Below are positions 57,368 to 64,000 of a stretch of 64,000 bases of DNA, in pieces. The notes under the pieces are model-generated. The model was not told the DNA's origin, made no database searches, and saw nothing but the letters and a program-made list of their open reading frames with translations. Source of the stretch: Pelagibius sp050043265 (GTDB lineage: Bacteria > Pseudomonadota > Alphaproteobacteria > Kiloniellales > Kiloniellaceae); contig JBHJIR010000002.1 in NCBI GenBank assembly GCA_050043265.1, forward strand, positions 25,908 to 89,907. The letters run 5' to 3'. Position 1 is the first letter of the stretch; each line of letters opens with the position of its first letter. The position numbers and the translations under genes were made by a program.

Positions 57368-58624
57368 ATGACAAAATACACCGTCGTCAACCGCTCCCGC
57401 TGTCGTCTGTGCGCCGGCGCGGATCTCGTCCGCTTCATGCATTTCGACGCCGTTCCCTTCTTCGACGAGGTCGTCACCAGGGAAAATCGTGGCAGCGAGT
57501 TTTCCTATCCGATGGAGATCCATTTCTGCCGGAGCTGCGCCAGCGTCCAAACGCAGCACGACGTGAACCTGCACGAATACTATCACACCTACCAGTACAC
57601 CGCTTCCAAGTCCCCGTTCATCCGCAGCTACATGCGCAAGCTGGTGGACCACTCGGTGGACGTCCTCGGGCTCAAACCGGGGGACAAGGCGATCGAGATC
57701 GGCGCAGCCGATGGCTACCTGCTGTCGCTGTATCAGCAGAGGGGCCTCGACACGCTGGGCTTCGAAGCCGCTGGAAACCTCTGCCAATTGGCCCAAGAAA
57801 ACGGCGTGACCGTCATCAACGACTTATTCACCCGGGAATCTATTGGTCTGATTCCGCCGGCGTTCGCCAAGGCGCAGCTGATCGTCCTGCTGCATACCTT
57901 CGACCACCTTTACGATCCGGCGCCGTTCCTCGAGACCGTGCGCGAGGTCCTGGATGACGAGCAGGGCATCCTTCTGCTGGAGGTGCACGACCTGCAGGAT
58001 ATTCACGCCAAGCACGAGACAGCCTTGTTCGGCCACGAACACGCAACGTACCTCCACTATGGTTCGATGAAGCGCTTTCTGGAGCGCCATGGCCTTCGCA
58101 TGATCGATTTCAACTTTCTGCCCAAACAGGTCTGCCGCGGCAGTTCAATGCTGATTGCGGCGACACCGCAAGGAAGCCGCCTTGCGCCAGTCAAGGACTT
58201 GTCGGTTTTTGCCGACCCCAAGCTCGACGAACTGTCCACCTTCATGGCGTTCCAGGAGGACGTCGCGCGCTCCTACGCCAACCTCAGGGCCTATATTGAA
58301 ACACGGCGGCGTTCGGGAAAGCGCTTCGCCGGCTACGGTGGCTGGGGGCGCGGCGTCACTACCCTGGCCATGGCCGGGCTCACCGACCGGCATCTGGAAT
58401 TCGTCGTCGATGGCAATCCCGGCCTGCACGGCTGCTATACGCCGGTGACTGAGTTCGAGATCGTCGGACCGGAGGCGGTGACACGGGCCGCCGTCGATGA
58501 GGTTGTGGTTTTCAATTACGCCTATATTTCCGAGATCAGGGACACTCTTTCCGGATTCATCGCTGATGGCGGGCGGGTCCATTCCGTCATTGATCTCCTC
58601 GCTCAGGCCGATAGCGGCGCCTGA
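57368..58624 (+). CDS. SAM-dependent methyltransferase, C-methyltransferase family (second copy)
   Basis: 418 residues, same domain layout as the gene at 54956: a zinc-binding N-domain (RCRLCAGADLVRFMHFDAVPFFD and FCRSCASVQTQHDV), a SAM domain (DKAIEIGAADGYLLSLYQQRGLDTLGFEAAG, VLLHTFDHLYDPAPFLETV, LLLEVHDLQDIH) and a C-terminal domain with GKRFAGYGGWGRGVTTLAMAGL. It could act on the same CDP-sugar at another position, or on the chain end as a capping enzyme. The start overlaps nothing; ATG 57368 was taken over an in-frame ATG at 57302, which overlaps the previous gene. Confidence 0.83.
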   Translation: MTKYTVVNRSRCRLCAGADLVRFMHFDAVPFFDEVVTRENRGSEFSYPMEIHFCRSCASVQTQHDVNLHEYYHTYQYTASKSPFIRSYMRKLVDHSVDVLGLKPGDKAIEIGAADGYLLSLYQQRGLDTLGFEAAGNLCQLAQENGVTVINDLFTRESIGLIPPAFAKAQLIVLLHTFDHLYDPAPFLETVREVLDDEQGILLLEVHDLQDIHAKHETALFGHEHATYLHYGSMKRFLERHGLRMIDFNFLPKQVCRGSSMLIAATPQGSRLAPVKDLSVFADPKLDELSTFMAFQEDVARSYANLRAYIETRRRSGKRFAGYGGWGRGVTTLAMAGLTDRHLEFVVDGNPGLHGCYTPVTEFEIVGPEAVTRAAVDEVVVFNYAYISEIRDTLSGFIADGGRVHSVIDLLAQADSGA

Positions 58625-58627
58625 TCG

Positions 58628-59647
58628 ATGGCGCTCCCGCCGAAGATCAGTTTCCTGCTGTGCACCCGAAACCGGGCCGAGGTCGCCCGCCAGTGCGTGG
58701 CGCATATCCTCTCCTCCTCGCGCCAGGACATTGAGTTGATCGTGCGGGATAACTTTTCCTCGGACGATACCTCCGCGCTGCTGAGCGGCATCGAGGATGC
58801 GCGCCTCAGGCTCTATTCGGTGAAGGAGAATCAGGGAACGCTGAGCTTCTTCGAAATACCGAAGCTGGCTTCCGGCGAGATTATCACCTGGATTTCCGAC
58901 GAGGACGACTTCAGTCTGGACGAAATCGACTTCGTGCTCGAGAAGTTCCGGACCAATCCGGACTGCAACGTGATGTTTGGAAGCGTCGTCGTCGGCCCGG
59001 CCGCCCGGCGGCTCCAGTTCGAGGAAAAAACCATCGACGATCCCGTCCGGGCCTGCATCACCGCCCTGTCCTTTTCGGGGTGTGGCGGCCTGTTCGTCCG
59101 GCGCTCGGCATTGCCGGCCGCCCATGCTTTCAGGATTGGCAGCCCGGAACAGGGCTATTTGTTCTGGAACTATTATCCGGTCGGCTTTTTCGCCAGCCGC
59201 TGCGTATCGGACAAGCTGATCACCACGTCGCGGACCGTGGTGACCCAGGCTCGGTTCGGGCGTACCACCAACAACTGGAGTGAGACCTCGGCCCCAGACC
59301 GGGTCCGGTTGCCCCACTACTATCCTGAAAGCACCTTCGACCGCCTCGCCAGCAATATCGCCAATATTTTCATGAAGAAGATGACGGTTGCGCAGAAATT
59401 GAGAGCCTCGAGTTCGGCTGTCCGGCTGTTCTGGCTCCAATCGCCTTCCTTCACCAATCCGGAACTGATTTCACTTCTGAAAGAAAACTACGCGGACCGC
59501 ACGGTCCAGGCCTATGTCGATCATATAGGCCGGCTTGGAATGGCGGACCGGTTCGGAAGATTTTGCTGGGCGTTGAAGAGCACGATCCGGCTCGCGCCGG
59601 CCGTCGTGTCCAACATCAAGGCCTGGCGCCGGCTGATGGTGGGCTGA
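58628..59647 (+). CDS. Family 2 glycosyltransferase
   Basis: 339 residues, GT-A fold. PPKISFLLCTRNRAEVARQCVAHIL, then the nucleotide-binding DNFSSDDTSALLSGI and metal-binding GEIITWISDEDDF (DxD variant). A C-terminal extension of about 140 residues is helical. It adds one sugar to the growing repeat; donor unknown. Starts 3 bp after the methyltransferase stop. Confidence 0.85.
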   Translation: MALPPKISFLLCTRNRAEVARQCVAHILSSSRQDIELIVRDNFSSDDTSALLSGIEDARLRLYSVKENQGTLSFFEIPKLASGEIITWISDEDDFSLDEIDFVLEKFRTNPDCNVMFGSVVVGPAARRLQFEEKTIDDPVRACITALSFSGCGGLFVRRSALPAAHAFRIGSPEQGYLFWNYYPVGFFASRCVSDKLITTSRTVVTQARFGRTTNNWSETSAPDRVRLPHYYPESTFDRLASNIANIFMKKMTVAQKLRASSSAVRLFWLQSPSFTNPELISLLKENYADRTVQAYVDHIGRLGMADRFGRFCWALKSTIRLAPAVVSNIKAWRRLMVG

Positions 59648-59677
59648 GATGGCTCATTCCCCGATCGCGATTGCGAG

Positions 59678-60931
59678 ATGAAATACTCCATCGTCATTCC
59701 CACCCAGGATCGGCCGAAATTGCTGGCGATCGTGGCCCGGCATGTCATGCGGCTCGACCACTCCAGCTTCGAGATGATCGTCTCGGATAACTCGACCAGC
59801 GACGAGTTCAGGGCCGCAAACGAAGCGGCACTGGCTCCTTGGCTCGGGCTTCCCAACGTCAGGCTGATCCGCCCGTCCCAGCTTCTGTCGGCGCCGGAGC
59901 ATTTCGAGTACGCCCTTGGCTTTACGACCGGCGACTATGTCCTCTACCTGACCGACAAGATGGTGATCCTTCCCCGTTTGTTGGTCGAGGTGGATGCCGT
60001 CATCGCAGAATTCGATCCGGACATCGTGAACTGGGCCTATGCCCCTTACTACATCGACGACATCGACAACCCCGATGGCTCCGGGACCCTGATCGAAAGC
60101 CTGGAGTTCCTTCAGGGGCTTCCCCAACCCTACGTTCCTGACGAGGCCCTGCGCTTCAAGGCCGCCGGCACCGTTCCCCGGACCCGGGAAACGACCCGCG
60201 AGTTCGCCTTGGGAAAGATCATCTTCGGCTGCTACAAGCGAACCCTGATCGACCGGATCATTGCCGCCTCCGGAGCTCTTTTCTCCGGCGCGACTCACGA
60301 TTACTCGGCGATGGTGCAGGGGCTGTGCCTGGCCAGGCAGGGGGTCATGATCAACCGGTTCGGGATGCTGTTCCTCTCCCTGCCGAGGCAAAGCTCCCTC
60401 GGTTCCCTGACGGCGACCGAATCGAAATGGGCCCTGTCCTACTTCCGGTCCTTCGAGAATCCGGACGCCCTGCTGGGCAATCTCTTGGCCCCTGGGGTGT
60501 ATGCGTCGCAGCACAACATGGTCGCCCACGACTACAAGAAGTTCCTGTCGATCCATGGCAAGGAATCCTACCTGAACAGGAGGAACTGGTTCGTGGCCAT
60601 CTGGAGCGACCTGGTCTCGGACCGCATGCATTGGTCGAGCGAGGCCGAACGGTCGGGGCAGATCCGTCTGTTCTGGCGCCACGTCAGGGGATACGGCTTG
60701 CTCGAATACCTGTCGGTTCGTTTTTCCAAGCTCTTCCGCGACATGAAGATTAAGCACGATCCTCTCTGGATCTCCCTGAAGGCAAGAATCACGGGGCAGT
60801 ACCCAGCGCCGACCTATCGGACCTACGCGGCGGCGTCTGTTATGGATGCAGCCGATCATATCCTGGCGGAATCCACCCTCACCGCTGATGGGAGCATCCC
60901 CGTCGCCGAAAGAGACGAGATCGTGGTGTAG
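59678..60931 (+). CDS. Family 2 glycosyltransferase
   Basis: 417 residues, GT-A fold: MKYSIVIPTQDRPKLLAIVARHVMRLDHSSFEMIVSDNSTSDEF, then GFTTGDYVLYLTDKMVILP where the usual DxD is TDKM-like. A long C-terminal part (LFLSLPRQSSLGSLT, RRNWFVAIWSDLV) is not assigned. It is weakly similar in layout to the previous gene. Donor and acceptor unknown. Confidence 0.8.
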   Translation: MKYSIVIPTQDRPKLLAIVARHVMRLDHSSFEMIVSDNSTSDEFRAANEAALAPWLGLPNVRLIRPSQLLSAPEHFEYALGFTTGDYVLYLTDKMVILPRLLVEVDAVIAEFDPDIVNWAYAPYYIDDIDNPDGSGTLIESLEFLQGLPQPYVPDEALRFKAAGTVPRTRETTREFALGKIIFGCYKRTLIDRIIAASGALFSGATHDYSAMVQGLCLARQGVMINRFGMLFLSLPRQSSLGSLTATESKWALSYFRSFENPDALLGNLLAPGVYASQHNMVAHDYKKFLSIHGKESYLNRRNWFVAIWSDLVSDRMHWSSEAERSGQIRLFWRHVRGYGLLEYLSVRFSKLFRDMKIKHDPLWISLKARITGQYPAPTYRTYAAASVMDAADHILAESTLTADGSIPVAERDEIVV

Positions 60932-60978
60932 GCCTGGACGGAACGACGCAGCGAGCAATTTCCCACTGTCGGTAAAAA

Positions 60979-62310
60979 ATGAACATCCTGTTTCTTTACA
61001 ACGTTAACTCGGCGTTCGTCGGCACCACCCGGAGCCATATCGCTGCCTTCAAGGGATACAGCATCCACAAGGTTGTCGAACTGGACTTCCATGTCTTCAG
61101 GAAGACCGATGTCGACCTTTCGATGTTCGACTGCATCGTCATTCACCACAGCATTCCGGTCGGCCATGGCAATACCCTTTCCGATCAGATTATCGAGAGA
61201 CTGAAAGGATTTCAGGGCCTGAAAGCCCTGTTCATCCAGGATGAAATGCGCTGGGTCGAATCGACCTGTGACAAGATCGAGCGGATGGGCATTTCGCTGG
61301 TCTTCACCGTCGTCAACCCCGAGGTCGTTCGTGACATCTACCGGGGACCCTGGTTCGATCGGGTGCGCTTCGAGCACGTCCTGACCGGCTACGTTCCCGA
61401 GGAACTGCTGGATGTTGAAGTCCCAGCCTACGAGGATCGCCGGATCGACGTTTCCTATCGGGCACGCAAGCTGCCGGCCTGGTGTGGCATCTTCGGCCAG
61501 GAGAAGTCCGTCATCGCCGAACGCTTCCTGGCCGATGCCGCCGGCTGGTCGTTGAACTGCGACATTTCCTGCAAGGAGAGTGACCGGATCTACGGCGACG
61601 ACTGGATCCGCTTCGTGGCCGATTCCCGTGCCACCCTGGGGGCGGAGAGCGGCGCCAGCTTCATTGACTATTCCGGCCAGGTGGCCCCCGCTGTGGATGA
61701 CTACGAAAGACGTCACCCGGAGGCCTCCTTCGAGAAGGTCCGCAATAAATTCCTGGAGGGACGGGATGGCCGTACGGTGATCCACGTCATCTCGCCCCGC
61801 TGTTTTGAGGCCGCCGCGCTGCGGACCCTGATGATCATGTACGAAGGGGCCTACTCCGGTATTCTGGAGGCGGGCCGCCACTACGTGCCTCTCGCGCGGG
61901 ACCATTCCAATATGGCGGAGGTGGTGGCCATCTTGCGCGACCCGGAAAGGGCGAAAGCGATCATCGAGACCGCCTATCGGGAAATCGCGTGTTCCGGCAG
62001 GTGGTCCTTTAGGGCCCTGATCGAGCAGTTCGACCAAGCCGTCGGGGAAGAATGGAAAAGGCTTGGCATTCCACCATCGCCGGCATTGTTCCAGAGCAAG
62101 ATCGATGCCTATTCGGTGAAATGGGACAGGATGCTGCGCTGGAATAAGATAAAATACGGCACCGCATTGTATCTCGGGAACACATACAGGAAGTTGGAAA
62201 GTATCGAGCGTTCCTCAAATAGCCCGAGAATAGTCGTGGTCTTATTGCGGGCGCTCAGAGAAGCCGTCGAGCCGATCAAGAAATTCCTGGGTCGGGTGCT
62301 GCTTGGATGA
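60979..62310 (+). CDS. Glycosyltransferase-like protein (GT-B, CgeB-like C-terminus)
   Basis: 443 residues. The N-terminus MNILFLYNVNSAFVGTTRSHIAAFK resembles a GT-B domain; the C-terminal part has VIHVISPRCFEAAALRTLMIMYEGAYSGILEAGRHYVPLARDHSNMAEVVAIL, which matches the donor-binding end of CgeB-type glycosyltransferases (RCFE, then YVPL.D). A basic helical tail follows (RALREAVEPIKKFLGRVLLG), possibly a membrane contact. Substrate unknown. Confidence 0.7.
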   Translation: MNILFLYNVNSAFVGTTRSHIAAFKGYSIHKVVELDFHVFRKTDVDLSMFDCIVIHHSIPVGHGNTLSDQIIERLKGFQGLKALFIQDEMRWVESTCDKIERMGISLVFTVVNPEVVRDIYRGPWFDRVRFEHVLTGYVPEELLDVEVPAYEDRRIDVSYRARKLPAWCGIFGQEKSVIAERFLADAAGWSLNCDISCKESDRIYGDDWIRFVADSRATLGAESGASFIDYSGQVAPAVDDYERRHPEASFEKVRNKFLEGRDGRTVIHVISPRCFEAAALRTLMIMYEGAYSGILEAGRHYVPLARDHSNMAEVVAILRDPERAKAIIETAYREIACSGRWSFRALIEQFDQAVGEEWKRLGIPPSPALFQSKIDAYSVKWDRMLRWNKIKYGTALYLGNTYRKLESIERSSNSPRIVVVLLRALREAVEPIKKFLGRVLLG

Positions 62311-62335
62311 TACGGACGAATTGTAATGGTGAAAT

Positions 62336-64000
62336 ATGTGCGGAATAGCCGGACTCATTGATCTCAAGGGACGGCCGGTTGACGGCCTGGATCGGCGTCT
62401 TGCCGTCATGGGCAAGCTGATCGCCCATCGCGGGCCGGACGGGGCCGGCAGTTGGGTCTCACCGAACGGCGCCGTCGGCTTGGCCCATCGTCGGCTGTCG
62501 ATCATCGACCTGACCGAGCACGGTGCCCAGCCCATGGCGGCCGACAACGGTACGGTGATTTCCTACAATGGCGAGACCTACAACTACGTCGAACTGCGCG
62601 AGACTCTTTCCCCCGGCTGGAGCTTCAAGAGCCATTCGGACACGGAAACCATCCTGGCCGCTTATGAGCGCTACGGCGACAGCTGCCTGGATCACCTGCG
62701 CGGTATGTTCGCCTTCGCCCTGTGGGACGAGCGCAAGCGGCGCCTGCTCTGCGCCCGCGACCGCTTTGGCATCAAGCCGTTTTACTACACGGTGGTCGAT
62801 GGGGTGCTCTATTTCGCCTCCGAAGCCAAGGCGCTGGTCCCCTTCCTGCCGGAGATCGAGACCGATCCCACCGCCCTGGCCGAATATCTGACCCTGCAAT
62901 TCACCATCGGCGAACACACCCTGTTCAAGGGGATCAAGCAGCTGCTGCCCGGCCACGCGCTGAAGGTCGAGAACGGCGACGTCCGCACCTGGCGCTATTG
63001 GGACGTCCATTACGAGATCGACTACGACCACAGTGCCAAGTATTTCGGCGACCGTCTGGAAGAGTTGATGCACGAATCCCTGGCCCTGCACCTGCGCAGC
63101 GACGTGCCGGTGGGGGCCTACATCTCGGGCGGCATCGATTCCAGCCTGATGGCCCTGCTGGCGACGCGGGCCGACGACGCGAACCGTCTCGGCTGCAATG
63201 GCCGCTTCACCGACCATCCCGGCTACGACGAAAGCCACTACGCCCGCATGGTCACCGACCGCACGGGCGGGGAGCTTCACGTTGCCGACATCACCGCCGA
63301 TGATTTCCGCCACCACATCCGCGATGTCATCTATCACTTGGATTTTCCGGTGGCCGGCCCCGGGTCGTTCCCCCAGTTCATGGTTTCCAAGCTGGCCCGC
63401 GAACATGTCAAGGTGGTGCTGGGTGGTCAGGGCGGCGACGAGATCTTTGGGGGTTATGCCCGCTATCTGATCGCTTATTTCGAGCAGTGCATCAATGCGG
63501 CGATGGATGGCAGCTACAGGAACGGCAACTACGTCGTCACCATCGAATCTATCGTTCCCAACCTGGGTCTGCTGCGCGAGTACACGCCGTTGATCACCCA
63601 GTTCTGGCGCGAGGGCCTGTTCGGTCCTCTGGACGAGCGCTACTTCCGGCTGGTCAACCGCTCGGTCGATATGAACGACGAGGTCGACTGGTCGCAGTTG
63701 GCGCCCGAAAAGGTGGTCGCCGACTTCAAGGCGATTTTCAACAACCGGGCCAACGTGCGCAAGGAAGCCTACTTCGACAGCATGACGCACCTCGACTTCA
63801 ACTGCCTGCTGCCGGCGCCGTTGCACGTGGAGGATCGCTTGAGCTTGGCCCATGGCCTGGAAAGCCAGGCGCCTCTGCTGGACCATCCTCTGGTCGAGTT
63901 CGCCGCCACCCTCCCCCCCGACGTGCAGTTCAAGGATGACCATTTTAAGCATCTGCTTAACACCCACTTCGGCGACGTCCTGCCGGCCGAGATTGTCTAC
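62336..64000 (+). CDS. asnB: Asparagine synthase-like amidotransferase (3' end outside window)
   Basis: 555 codons present, frame still open at the window edge. Starts MCGIAGLID, so Cys2 is the glutaminase nucleophile after Met removal; HRGPDGAGSW, SYNGETYNYVELRE and RDRFGIKPFYY complete the Gln domain. The synthetase domain has the PP-loop YISGGIDSSLMALLA and VVLGGQGGDEIFGGYARY. The family includes asparagine synthetase and sugar amidases that convert uronic acids to uronamides. In a GlcNAc3NAcA locus the latter (WbpS/WbmI-like) is likely, but not proven. Confidence 0.9.
   Translation, partial: MCGIAGLIDLKGRPVDGLDRRLAVMGKLIAHRGPDGAGSWVSPNGAVGLAHRRLSIIDLTEHGAQPMAADNGTVISYNGETYNYVELRETLSPGWSFKSHSDTETILAAYERYGDSCLDHLRGMFAFALWDERKRRLLCARDRFGIKPFYYTVVDGVLYFASEAKALVPFLPEIETDPTALAEYLTLQFTIGEHTLFKGIKQLLPGHALKVENGDVRTWRYWDVHYEIDYDHSAKYFGDRLEELMHESLALHLRSDVPVGAYISGGIDSSLMALLATRADDANRLGCNGRFTDHPGYDESHYARMVTDRTGGELHVADITADDFRHHIRDVIYHLDFPVAGPGSFPQFMVSKLAREHVKVVLGGQGGDEIFGGYARYLIAYFEQCINAAMDGSYRNGNYVVTIESIVPNLGLLREYTPLITQFWREGLFGPLDERYFRLVNRSVDMNDEVDWSQLAPEKVVADFKAIFNNRANVRKEAYFDSMTHLDFNCLLPAPLHVEDRLSLAHGLESQAPLLDHPLVEFAATLPPDVQFKDDHFKHLLNTHFGDVLPAEIVY

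Noticed and set aside
1..64000. CRISPR arrays, insertion sequences, prophage genes, rRNA
   Set aside because: No regularly spaced repeats, transposases, integrases, phage structural genes or rRNA stretches were seen.

Overview
The window is a high-GC chromosomal segment of an alphaproteobacterium, most likely a member of the Rhodospirillales or a close relative. The evidence is the CpdR-type cell-cycle receiver, a ChvGI/PhoQ-like two-component pair beside a lipoprotein, N-formylglutamate amidohydrolase, the DgcN/DgcA pair, CysD with a CysN-CysC fusion, and GC-rich codon use throughout. The genus cannot be fixed from this sequence. No insertion sequences, prophage genes or CRISPR arrays are visible.

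Left part (1-6.3 kb): the start of a pseudaminic-acid locus (pseB and a partial pseC, minus strand), a UDP-glucuronate-type epimerase, and the sulfate-activating CysD / CysNC pair. At 6.3-10.6 kb lies a potFGHI putrescine ABC importer (minus strand), whose ATPase has lost the switch-loop histidine. At 11.3-16.7 kb are a lipoprotein, an OmpR-type regulator, its histidine kinase and a MATE exporter. At 16.9-24.5 kb come dgcN-dgcA (N-acetyl-D-glutamate route), a secreted protein, a ceramidase-fold membrane protein, a BenE-type transporter, a YcaQ-like DNA glycosylase gene broken by one amber codon, a methyltransferase and an MBL-fold hydrolase.

Middle (24.5-43.6 kb): a second polyamine-type ABC importer with divergent TetR and AraC regulators and a clear palindromic operator; two tandem inverse autotransporters with beta-helix-like passengers; agmatinase; a HIT-like protein; a four-gene acyl-CoA operon (acyl-CoA dehydrogenase, GST, CaiB-type CoA transferase, MaoC/FAS1-type dehydratase); a PAS protein; NIPSNAP; a lytic transglycosylase; an acetyltransferase with N-formylglutamate amidohydrolase; and cpdR. 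A possible small RNA with its own promoter and a perfect terminator sits at 41.2-41.4 kb.

Right part (43.8-64 kb): after tRNA-Val(GAC) a surface-polysaccharide cluster begins and runs off the window. Its control module is a winged-helix regulator with a Rossmann-like C-terminal domain plus an RfaH/NusG paralogue. The regulator is preceded by a 37-bp double palindrome, and the NusG paralogue is followed by an ops/JUMPstart-like sequence just before the structural genes. Structural genes make UDP-GlcNAc3NAcA (wbpB/D/E type) and a CDP-6-deoxy-4-ketohexose (rfbF/rfbG) with two C-methyltransferase-like proteins and an oxidoreductase, and include a Wzm/Wzt ABC exporter, several glycosyltransferases and an asparagine-synthase-like amidotransferase (partial). 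The first glycosyltransferase of the cluster also carries one in-frame amber codon.
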